7,289 nt of DNA from a bacterium (GTDB taxonomy: Bacteria > Pseudomonadota > Gammaproteobacteria > Burkholderiales > Thiobacteraceae), in the NCBI GenBank assembly GCA_027438535.1, contig DAIAMA010000055.1:1-7289 (forward strand), given 5' to 3'. The stretch's first letter is position 1, and every line of letters starts with the position of its first letter. The notes under the pieces are model-generated. The model was not told the origin of the DNA. It ran no database searches and worked only from the letters and a program-made list of their open reading frames with translations. Shown here piece by piece: positions 1 to 7,289 of the stretch. The translations under genes and the position numbers were made by a program.

Positions 1-741
1 ATACGCGTGTTGCAAGATGTGGCGAATGTGATCGAGCCCATCCTCGCCGCTGGCCAGCGCGAGCGCGGGCTCGTGCCGGTATTCTTGCGGCAAGTCTCGC
101 ATCGATGCTTGATTGACATAAGGCGGATTGCTGACGATCACATCGTAGCTGCGGCTCGGCACGGCTTGAAATAAATCGGATTGAATGCAGGCGATGCGTT
201 CTTCGAGACCATAGTCCGATACATTGCGCCGGGCCACGGCGAGCGCATCGGACGAGAGATCCAGCGCATCGACTTGCGCCTGCGGGAAAGCATGCGCCAG
301 CAAAATCGCCAGACAGCCGGAGCCGGTGCACAAATCCAGCGCCGTGCGCACTTGTTCTGGATCGTTGACCCACGGCGCCAATTGTTCGCGCAACAGCTCG
401 GCGATGAACGAACGCGGTACGATGACGCGTTCGTCCACATAGAATTTGAAATCGCCCAGCCACGCTTCGTGCGTGAGATAGGCGGCGGGCACGCGCCGTG
501 TCACGCGGCTTTCAAGCAACTGCAACACTGTTTCCACTTCTTGCGGCAGCAGTTTGGCGTCGAGGAAAGGGTCCAGCGTGTCGAGCGGCAGATGCAGCGC
601 ATGCAGAATCAGATACGCCGCTTCATCCACGGCATTGCTGGTGCCATGGCCGAAAAATAAATGGGCTTCATTGAAGCGGCTTACGGCGAAGCGCAGCAAG
701 TCGCGCACTGTGCTGAATTGCACCTTGGCTTGATCGAACAT
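1..741 (-). CDS. prmB: Ribosomal protein L3 N5-glutamine methyltransferase PrmB (C-terminus beyond left edge)
   Basis: SAM-dependent methyltransferase that modifies a glutamine side chain of ribosomal protein L3 during 50S assembly, in the cytoplasm. The first 247 residues are visible and the frame stays open to base 1. The family is about 300 residues, so roughly 50 are missing. Residues 83-117 (RVPAAYLT..., then FYVDERVIVPRSFIAELL) are the PrmB signature; the paralogue PrmC instead has an IPRPETE-type motif here. LDLCTGSGCLAI (136-147) is the SAM-binding loop, and NPPY (205-208) is the glutamine-methylating motif. The ATG is three bases after the dapE stop, with only weak Shine-Dalgarno character (GAAAAG further back in dapE), so coupling to dapE translation is likely. 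It is the last visible gene of the lysine operon. The name rests on motifs recognised by eye and is secure at family level. Confidence 0.93.
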   Translation of the reverse strand, partial: MFDQAKVQFSTVRDLLRFAVSRFNEAHLFFGHGTSNAVDEAAYLILHALHLPLDTLDPFLDAKLLPQEVETVLQLLESRVTRRVPAAYLTHEAWLGDFKFYVDERVIVPRSFIAELLREQLAPWVNDPEQVRTALDLCTGSGCLAILLAHAFPQAQVDALDLSSDALAVARRNVSDYGLEERIACIQSDLFQAVPSRSYDVIVSNPPYVNQASMRDLPQEYRHEPALALASGEDGLDHIRHILQHAY

Positions 742-744
742 GGC

Positions 745-2329
<1,585 letters not shown>

Positions 2330-2332
2330 TCT

Positions 2333-2680
2333 TTATTCTCCAAAAGTGAGTTCATATTCGGTGGGGTCGAAACCAAGAATCAGTTTCCCGTGGTATTCGA
2401 TGGCCGGGCGTTTGATCACGCTGGGCTTCTCGATCATAAGTTTGAGGGCTGAGATATTGTCTTTTATGGCGGCTTTTTCCTCCTGGCTAAGTTTGCGCCA
2501 GGTTTGACCTTGCCGATTCACAAGCGTTCCCCAGTCCAGCTTAGCCAGCCATTTTTGCATTAGCGCTGCATCAACGCCGTGTTTTTTGTAGTCGTGAAAT
2601 TCATAAGCGATGCCATGCGCCTCCAGCCAGGCGCGGGCTTTTTTCACGGTGTCGCAGTTGGGGATGCCGTACACTTTCAT
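2333..2680 (-). CDS. yffB: YffB-type ArsC/Spx-family thioredoxin-fold protein
   Basis: A small cytoplasmic protein (115 residues, full length for the family) of the ArsC/Spx/YffB thioredoxin-like fold. The N-terminus MKVYGIPNCDTVKKA carries one active-site-type cysteine, C9. The helix after it has KKA where true arsenate reductases have the anion-binding serine and arginine, and there is no CXXC as in Spx, so arsenate reduction is unlikely. RPAIEYHGKLILGF (91-104) is the conserved region with the cis-proline loop, typical of YffB. Glutathione-linked thiol chemistry has been proposed for relatives, but the real substrate is unknown. Its ATG directly follows the dapD stop (TAAATG) and GGGG just upstream may serve as ribosome-binding site. 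E. coli also keeps yffB next to dapE, which supports the symbol and a long-standing association. Confidence 0.88.
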   Translation of the reverse strand: MKVYGIPNCDTVKKARAWLEAHGIAYEFHDYKKHGVDAALMQKWLAKLDWGTLVNRQGQTWRKLSQEEKAAIKDNISALKLMIEKPSVIKRPAIEYHGKLILGFDPTEYELTFGE

Positions 2681-3502
2681 TTACACCCCGCGCAGCAGTT
2701 CGTTGATGCCGACCTTGGAGCGGGTCTTGGCATCCACTTGCTTCACGATCACGGCGCAGTAGAGGCTGTATTTACCGTCGGCGGAGGGCAGGTTGCCCGA
2801 TACCACCACCGAGCCGGCGGGTATACGGCCATATGTCACTTCGCCGGTTTCGCGATTGTATATCTTGGTGGATTGCCCGATGTACACGCCCATCGAGATC
2901 ACTACATCGTCTTCGACGATCACGCCTTCCACCACTTCGGAACGCGCGCCGATGAAACAATTGTCGCCGATAATCGTCGGGCCGGCTTGCACCGGTTCCA
3001 ATACGCCGCCGATGCCGACGCCGCCGGAGAGGTGCACGTTCTTGCCGATCTGCGCGCAGGAGCCGACGGTGGCCCAGGTATCGACCATGGTGCCTTCGTC
3101 CACATAGGCGCCGATATTGACATAAGACGGCATGAGCACCACGTTCTTGGCGATGTATGCTCCCTTGCGCGCGGCGGCGGGCGGCACCACGCGGAAGCCG
3201 CCTTCGCGGAAATCCTTGGAGTTGTAGTCGGAGAATTTGGATGGCACTTTGTCGAAATAATTGGTGAAGCCGCCCTTAATGAAGAAATTGTCTTCCATGC
3301 GGAAAGACAGCAGCACGGCTTTTTTCAGCCATTGATGCGTCACCCATTGGCCGTCGATTTTTTCCGCGACCCGCAGCTTGCCTTTATCGAGTTGATCCAG
3401 TACTTGCATCACCGCTTCTTTGGTTTTCGCGTCCACGCTGCGCGGAGTAATGTCGGCGCGGCGTTCGAAGGCTTCGTCGATGATGGCTTGGAGTGCTTGC
3501 AT
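2681..3502 (-). CDS. dapD: 2,3,4,5-tetrahydropyridine-2,6-dicarboxylate N-succinyltransferase DapD
   Basis: Transfers succinyl from succinyl-CoA to tetrahydrodipicolinate, the first committed step of the succinylase branch to meso-diaminopimelate and lysine; a cytoplasmic trimer. At 273 residues it is full length. An alpha-helical N-terminal domain (1-105) is followed by the signature [18 protein letters not shown] (101-118) and a left-handed beta-helix of hexapeptide turns (about 113-235). [20 protein letters not shown] (134-153) includes D141, and ARSEVVEG includes E189; these align with the catalytic aspartate and glutamate described for Dap[15 protein letters not shown] (160-173) is the substrate/CoA region. 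The ATG has a clear site, AGGA, six bases upstream. No convincing promoter is seen in the 76-bp gap, so it is probably transcribed from the dapC promoter. Confidence 0.98.
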   Translation of the reverse strand: MQALQAIIDEAFERRADITPRSVDAKTKEAVMQVLDQLDKGKLRVAEKIDGQWVTHQWLKKAVLLSFRMEDNFFIKGGFTNYFDKVPSKFSDYNSKDFREGGFRVVPPAAARKGAYIAKNVVLMPSYVNIGAYVDEGTMVDTWATVGSCAQIGKNVHLSGGVGIGGVLEPVQAGPTIIGDNCFIGARSEVVEGVIVEDDVVISMGVYIGQSTKIYNRETGEVTYGRIPAGSVVVSGNLPSADGKYSLYCAVIVKQVDAKTRSKVGINELLRGV

Positions 3503-3508
3503 GATATT

Positions 3509-3512
3509 TCCT
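3509..3512 (-). promoter_or_regulatory. Ribosome-binding site of dapD
   Basis: On the minus strand the leader reads TTAGGAAATATC before the ATG, giving AGGA with a six-base spacer. This fixes the dapD start at 3502. The AT-rich TTTAAT just upstream looks like a -10 box but would start the transcript inside the ribosome-binding site, and no matching -35 is visible. Confidence 0.7.
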
Positions 3513-3528
3513 AATTAAAGTTTCGCCA

Positions 3529-3547
3529 CAGCGCTTACAGAGCGCTG
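3529..3547. repeat. Perfect 7-bp inverted repeat in dapC-dapD gap
   Basis: CAGCGCT, five bases (TACAG), then AGCGCTG. In RNA this forms a 7-bp, mostly G-C stem with a five-base loop. Neither strand has a following run of T, so it is not a standard Rho-independent terminator. In the dapC-dapD transcript it lies about 26 bases before the dapD start, where it could protect an mRNA end, slow ribosome loading or be a protein-binding site. These roles are inferred. Confidence 0.6.
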
Positions 3548-3552
3548 ACCTG

Positions 3553-3579
3553 CTCTGCGTACTCTGTGATCTCCGTGGC
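3553..3579. repeat. Degenerate 9-bp tandem repeat (CTCTGYG type)
   Basis: Three consecutive nine-base units on the plus strand: CTCTGCGTA, CTCTGTGAT, CTCCGTGGC. On the minus strand this reads as GCCACGGAG, ATCACAGAG and TACGCAGAG. From memory, arrays of CACAGAG/CGCAGAG units often preceded by TTAG are scattered between genes in many bacterial genomes; I cannot search for other copies here. The array touches the dapC stop codon (TAG at 3579-3581). Confidence 0.65.
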
Positions 3580-4769
3580 TAAAGGGTTTGAATAAAATGC
3601 TTAATACGTTGCGCGGCTTGCGCGCATTCCGCTTCGGAAGCGACGAGCGCGATGCGCACAAAATCCGCGCCGGGATTCACGCCATGCGCCTCGCGCGCGA
3701 GAAAACGGCCCGGTAAAACCGTGACATTATAATCCCGGTGCAAGCCCAGCGCGAATTCGGTATCGGCGATGGGTGTTTTAACCCAGTAGTAGAACGCGGC
3801 GTCGGGCATCTCCAATTCCAGCGTGCCCGACAATGCGGTTTTGAATGCGGCGAATTTGTGGCGATACAAGCGCCGGTTTTCGATCACGTGCGCTTCGTCC
3901 TGCCATGCCGCTTGGCTCGCCATTTGTATTGCGGGATTCATGGCGCAGCCGTGGTAGGTGCGATAGAGCAAAAATTTTTCCAGGATTTCCGCATCCCCCG
4001 CGACGAAGCCGGAGCGCATACCGGGGACATTGGAGCGTTTTGAAAGGCTGCTGAACACAACCAAATTGACAAAATCTTCGCGCCCGAGCCGATGCGCCGC
4101 TTCCAGCGCGCCCAGGGGCGGATGCGCTTCGTCGAAATAGATTTCGGAATAGCATTCGTCGGCGGCGATCACGAAGCCATGGCGCTCGGAAAGCGCGAAC
4201 AGTTCGCGCCAGTCTTCGAGCGTCATCACCTTGCCGGTGGGGTTGCCGGGCGAGCACACATAGACGAGCCGAGTGCGATTGAGGATGGCTTCCGGCACGG
4301 CGCCGAAGTCCATGCGATAGCCATTTTCCGGCTGCGTGTTGAGATAATACGGCGTAGCGCCGGCCAGCAAGGCCGCGCCTTCGTAGATTTGATAGAACGG
4401 GTTGGGCGAAATGACTACCGGCTGTTTGGCGCGGTCGATGACGGTTTGGGCGAAAGCGAACAAGGCTTCGCGGCTGCCGCTGACCGGCAGCACTTGGGTT
4501 TGCGGGTTGATATGCGGCAGACGGTAGCGCCGTTCCAGCCAGCGCACGATGCTTATGCGCAAGCCATCCATGCCTTGAGTCGCGGGATAATTCGCCAAGC
4601 CGTCCAAATGTTGAAGCAGCGCCTCGCGGATCAAGGGCGGTGTGGCATGCTTGGGTTCGCCGATGGATAAGTTGATCGGTGTAAAATCCCCTGCCGGCGT
4701 GATGCCGTGAAACAGCGCGCGCAGCCGCTGGAACGGATAGGGTTGAAGCCGGGCGAGATCGGGATTCAC
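3579..4769 (-). CDS. dapC: N-succinyl-diaminopimelate aminotransferase DapC
   Basis: PLP-dependent fold-type I (class I/II) aminotransferase that uses glutamate to convert N-succinyl-2-amino-6-ketopimelate to N-succinyl-LL-diaminopimelate, the step between DapD and DapE. From the GTG start it has 396 residues, the usual length. Visible motifs are INLSIGEPKH (32-41), NYPATQG (60-66), SGSREALF (97-104), SPGNPTGK (173-180) with N176, AADECYSEI (202-210) with D204, SLSKRSNVPGMRSGF (241-255) with K244 as Schiff-base lysine, YHGCAMNPA (272-280), and R372 binding the substrate carboxylate. SLSKRSN plus the dap neighbourhood separates it from general aspartate aminotransferases. A longer frame reaches an ATG at 4832, but that overlaps the divergent gene and lies upstream of the TATAAT box. 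Family members begin MNP...LQPYPF, matching GTG AAT CCC here. No strong Shine-Dalgarno site precedes the GTG. Confidence 0.94.
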   Translation of the reverse strand: MNPDLARLQPYPFQRLRALFHGITPAGDFTPINLSIGEPKHATPPLIREALLQHLDGLANYPATQGMDGLRISIVRWLERRYRLPHINPQTQVLPVSGSREALFAFAQTVIDRAKQPVVISPNPFYQIYEGAALLAGATPYYLNTQPENGYRMDFGAVPEAILNRTRLVYVCSPGNPTGKVMTLEDWRELFALSERHGFVIAADECYSEIYFDEAHPPLGALEAAHRLGREDFVNLVVFSSLSKRSNVPGMRSGFVAGDAEILEKFLLYRTYHGCAMNPAIQMASQAAWQDEAHVIENRRLYRHKFAAFKTALSGTLELEMPDAAFYYWVKTPIADTEFALGLHRDYNVTVLPGRFLAREAHGVNPGADFVRIALVASEAECAQAAQRIKHFIQTL

Positions 4770-4793
4770 AAAAGTACGCTGGATAAAACCGCC

Positions 4794-4823
4794 ATTATAA
4801 AGGGTAAGCCGAATGCCGACCAA
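4794..4823 (-). promoter_or_regulatory. Probable sigma-70 promoter of the dapC operon
   Basis: On the minus strand a perfect -10 box, TATAAT (4799 to 4794), is preceded at 18 bases by TTGGTC (4823 to 4818), a half-matching -35. Transcription would begin near 4784-4789, leaving a leader of about 15-20 bases before the GTG at 4769. The -35 element falls inside the first codons of the divergent transporter gene. The -10 match is exact, the -35 weak, and no activator or repressor site was recognised. Confidence 0.5.
4799..4804 (+). promoter_or_regulatory. Ribosome-binding site of the EamA transporter
   Basis: AAAGGG lies eight bases before the ATG at 4813 and supports that start. It overlaps the complement of the dapC -10 box. 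No separate promoter for the rightward genes could be identified. TATAAA at 4796-4801 is -10-like but would start the transcript too late to include this site. Confidence 0.6.
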
Positions 4824-5703
4824 CCGTAGCATCTATGCCATCTCCGGATTGCTTACCGGCGCCACCGTGTGGGGCGTGATCTGGTATCCCTTCCGCCTGC
4901 TGGATGGCATGGGGGTGAACGGCATCGCTTCCACCCTCATCGTGTTTGCGATCGCCTTGACGCTTGGACTGATCGTGTATCGCCATGCCCTGCGCGAAAT
5001 CCATCCGGGGGCATCGCATCTGATCTGGATCGGGCTGGCCGCGGGCTGGACCAATCTCGCTTATGTGGTGGCGGTAATACACGGCGAAGTCATGCGCGTG
5101 ATGCTTTTGTTTTATCTCGCGCCCTTGTGGACCGTATTTTTCGCGCGCTATTTTCTGGGCGAGCGGCTGACCAAAACCGCGTTAGGCGTCATGGCGCTGG
5201 CGCTCGCCGGCGCGCTGCTGATGTTGTGGCGCCCCGAATTCGACAAGCCCTGGCCGCGCAACGGCGCGGAATGGATAGCGATTTCGGCGGGCATGGCTTT
5301 CGCGCTGACCAATGTGCTCACGCGCCGGGCGGCGCAGTTTTCGGTGCGCTTGAAAGCGCTCACGGTATGGTGCGGCGTGGCGGTAGTGGCCTTGATCTGT
5401 ACTTTGATCGAGCCGCCGCAGTGGGGCAATGTGATGCGGCTGGATGCGGCGGCCATCGGTTTACTCGTCCTCATCGGCCTGATTATTTTCATGGCCACGA
5501 TAGTCATACAATATGGGCTTACGCACACGCCGGCGAATCGTGCGATCGTGATTTTATTATTCGAATTGATCGTGGTGGCGGTATCGTCTTATTATCTGGC
5601 GCATGAAACCTTGAGTCTGCGGGAATGGGCGGGCGGTGCGATGATCATGGCGGCGAGCCTCTTTTCCAGCGCCATGGATGGCAAAAAGGAGGCAGCCGCA
5701 TGA
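4813..5703 (+). CDS. EamA/DMT-family ten-helix inner-membrane transporter
   Basis: A 296-residue member of the drug/metabolite transporter superfamily, presumably exporting or importing a small metabolite; the substrate cannot be told from sequence. Two EamA repeats of about five helices each are seen. The first (about 8-139) ends with LFYLAPLWTVFFARYFLGERLT (99-120) and a glycine/alanine-rich helix LGVMALALAGALLML. The second (about 152-287) ends with ILLFELIVVAVSSYYLAHETLS (247-268) and AGGAMIMAASLF. The helix-acidic residue-helix pattern (GER, HET) near each repeat end is the EamA hallmark. The C-terminus is short and charged (KKEAAA). The ATG has a good ribosome-binding site. The gene is divergent from dapC and overlaps the VOC gene by four bases. 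A link to diaminopimelate or lysine export is tempting but unsupported beyond adjacency. Confidence 0.9.
   Translation: MPTNRSIYAISGLLTGATVWGVIWYPFRLLDGMGVNGIASTLIVFAIALTLGLIVYRHALREIHPGASHLIWIGLAAGWTNLAYVVAVIHGEVMRVMLLFYLAPLWTVFFARYFLGERLTKTALGVMALALAGALLMLWRPEFDKPWPRNGAEWIAISAGMAFALTNVLTRRAAQFSVRLKALTVWCGVAVVALICTLIEPPQWGNVMRLDAAAIGLLVLIGLIIFMATIVIQYGLTHTPANRAIVILLFELIVVAVSSYYLAHETLSLREWAGGAMIMAASLFSSAMDGKKEAAA
5686..5692 (+). promoter_or_regulatory. Strong ribosome-binding site of the VOC gene
   Basis: AAGGAGG, a near-perfect match to the 16S rRNA tail, stands seven bases before the ATG at 5700 and lies inside the last codons of the transporter gene. It selects 5700 over the in-frame upstream ATG at 5625. 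Confidence 0.85.
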
Positions 5704-6065
5704 AAGTGACGCAACTGCTGCATGCCTCGATCTTGGTAATGGAGATGGAACGCGCACGCGCGTTTTACGAAGGCGTGCTCGGATTGCGCGCCAGCGATAA
5801 GCGCCCGGACTTGGGCTATCCCGGCGCGTGGTACGAATTGGGCGTGCAACAGATACACTTGATTGCTTTAGCGCATGCGCCGCAGCCGGTATATGACGCG
5901 CATGGCGGGCGCGACCGGCATATCGCGCTGGCCATCGACGATATCGCCGCCTTAAAAGCCAAGCTCGATACGCTGGGTATTGCGTATACGCTAAGCCGCT
6001 CCGGGCGTCGCGCGCTGTTCTGCCGCGACCCGGATGGGAATGCCCTGGAATTTGTGGCGGTTTAG
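5700..6065 (+). CDS. VOC-family (glyoxalase/dioxygenase fold) protein
   Basis: A 121-residue single-domain vicinal-oxygen-chelate protein with two beta-alpha-beta-beta-beta modules: residues 1-58 (LLHASILVMEMERARAFYEG then LGLR) and 71-121 (RDRHIALAIDD then DPDGNALEFVAV). Candidate metal ligands stand at the usual positions: H8, H53 in QIHLI, H74 in DRHIAL and E117 in the C-terminal LEF. The site therefore looks able to bind a divalent metal, probably across a dimer. The family includes glyoxalase I, extradiol dioxygenases, fosfomycin and bleomycin resistance proteins and isomerases; the sequence does not choose among them. It starts inside the transporter stop (ATGA), so the two are surely co-translated. 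Its stop overlaps the stop of the opposing PilZ-like gene. The in-frame upstream ATG at 5625 is rejected because it would add 25 residues encoded within the transporter gene and ignore the strong ribosome-binding site. Confidence 0.9.
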   Translation: MKVTQLLHASILVMEMERARAFYEGVLGLRASDKRPDLGYPGAWYELGVQQIHLIALAHAPQPVYDAHGGRDRHIALAIDDIAALKAKLDTLGIAYTLSRSGRRALFCRDPDGNALEFVAV

Positions 6066-6601
6066 CGTTGTGTGCGTGCTTGCAGCGCGCGCCGGTGGTA
6101 GCGGAATAAGGTACGATCCAGCCAATCCTGGGCATCCGTGGTCAGGTGCAGCAATTTTGCGCGTGCCTGGCCATCGGCGCAGGCGATGACTTGTACCGGC
6201 AACATCAGCGGCGTGGGAAGGTTGGGCGCCAAGTAGAGCGAGATCACGCCTTCGCGTCCCGCTTCCAGAGCGACGGGACATTTCCAAAGAATGGTTTGCG
6301 CGCCGAGCGTGACATCGGCCGATGGCGGCAAAGGATGTTGCGCGAACAGCAGTTTACCGACCCATTGCAGCAGTAAATCCATTTTGGCTTCCAGCCGCGC
6401 GGTGGCGTGGTCGGCGGCGGCGGGGCGATCCAATTCCCTATCGTGCGCTTGGCTTGCGTGGCTTTCCAACGCGTCGATGGCTTGCAGCGTCACCACGTTG
6501 TCGCGCATCCAGTCGGCGATTTGCCGTGGCGCAGGTGCTTTGGCATCTTGCCAGGCGAGCGGCAAGTGGGCGTGGTATTCGATGCCGGCTGGGGTAGTCA
6601 T
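6062..6601 (-). CDS. Atypical PilZ-like domain protein (tPilZ type, tentative)
   Basis: A 179-residue cytoplasmic protein with no signal or membrane segment. Residues 30-87 are mainly helical, with LEAKMDLLLQWVGKLLF (70-86) a long amphipathic helix. Residues 91-150 alternate beta-strand patterns (ADVTLGAQTILWKCPV, EGVISLYLAPNLPTPLMLPVQVIA), and WLDRTLFRYHRRALQ (160-174) closes the protein. This layout (helix with LEAK.DLLL, beta-barrel, C-terminal FRYHRR) resembles betaproteobacterial proteins annotated as PilZ, and the tetramer-forming atypical PilZ of Xanthomonas. The classical cyclic-di-GMP motifs RxxxR and (D/N)xSxxG are not evident, so nucleotide binding is uncertain. The ATG at 6601 is one base after the kinase stop. 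A longer frame from 6679 would lie inside the kinase gene and is rejected. Treat the family name as provisional. Confidence 0.62.
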   Translation of the reverse strand: MTTPAGIEYHAHLPLAWQDAKAPAPRQIADWMRDNVVTLQAIDALESHASQAHDRELDRPAAADHATARLEAKMDLLLQWVGKLLFAQHPLPPSADVTLGAQTILWKCPVALEAGREGVISLYLAPNLPTPLMLPVQVIACADGQARAKLLHLTTDAQDWLDRTLFRYHRRALQARTQR

Positions 6602-6602
6602 A

Positions 6603-7289
<687 letters not shown>

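Noticed and set aside
2333..2680. Arsenate reductase (ArsC) label for the 115-residue protein
   Set aside because: It has the cysteine, but the anion-binding serine/arginine of arsenate reductases is replaced by KKA, and no ars genes are nearby. YffB-type is the better name.
2579..3514. A 311-codon plus-strand open frame, longer than dapD itself
   Set aside because: It is antisense to dapD and part of yffB, whose products are unmistakable. Its translation is histidine- and glycine-rich low-quality sequence with no recognisable family, as expected from a codon-bias shadow.
3529..3547. Rho-independent terminator between dapC and dapD
   Set aside because: The stem is only 7 bp and no T-run follows on either strand. 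A terminator here would also cut dapD off from the only recognised promoter.
4092..4670. A 192-codon plus-strand frame within dapC
   Set aside because: It is a shadow of the dapC reading frame, which carries every PLP-aminotransferase motif.
5625..5699. N-terminal extension of the VOC gene from an upstream in-frame ATG
   Set aside because: The 25 extra residues resemble no VOC start and lie in the transporter gene, while AAGGAGG is ideally placed for the ATG at 5700.

Overview
The window is a dense stretch of bacterial chromosome, moderately GC-rich, with almost no non-coding DNA. The family types point to a betaproteobacterium. These are a PrmB-type ribosomal protein methyltransferase, the order dapC-dapD-yffB-(DUF302)-dapE-prmB, and an atypical PilZ-like protein with a C-terminal FRYHRR. 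A member of the Nitrosomonadales/Gallionellales side is my best guess, from memory of similar proteins and not from a search. No phage, transposon, CRISPR or RNA gene is visible.

Left two thirds (1-4769, minus strand, read right to left): a lysine/meso-diaminopimelate operon. dapC (aminotransferase, GTG start at 4769) is followed by a 76-bp gap and then dapD (tetrahydrodipicolinate N-succinyltransferase). Four tightly packed genes come next: a YffB/ArsC-like protein, an exported DUF302 protein, dapE (desuccinylase), and prmB, which runs off the left edge. Junctions after dapD are 0, +3, -11 and +3 bases, so they are probably co-transcribed and partly translationally coupled. DapD, DapC and DapE perform the three consecutive steps of the succinylase branch: succinylation, transamination and desuccinylation. 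The single gap holds a perfect 7-bp inverted repeat and a degenerate 9-bp tandem repeat that abuts the dapC stop codon.

Centre (4813-6065, plus strand): divergent from dapC is a two-gene unit, an EamA/DMT-family ten-helix transporter and a small VOC (glyoxalase-fold) protein. They overlap by ATGA, with a strong Shine-Dalgarno site inside the transporter gene. A consensus TATAAT facing dapC lies in the 43-bp divergent gap and settles the dapC start.

Right end (6062-7289, minus strand): the C-terminal 228 residues of an FGGY sugar kinase, most like the plant/cyanobacterial D-ribulose kinase (XK-1/SePSK) group. One base after it begins an atypical PilZ-like protein whose stop codon overlaps that of the VOC gene from the opposite strand.

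I found no clearly novel multi-gene system. The points most worth a second look are the kinase/PilZ-like pairing, the exported DUF302 gene inside the lysine operon, and the repeat at the end of dapC.
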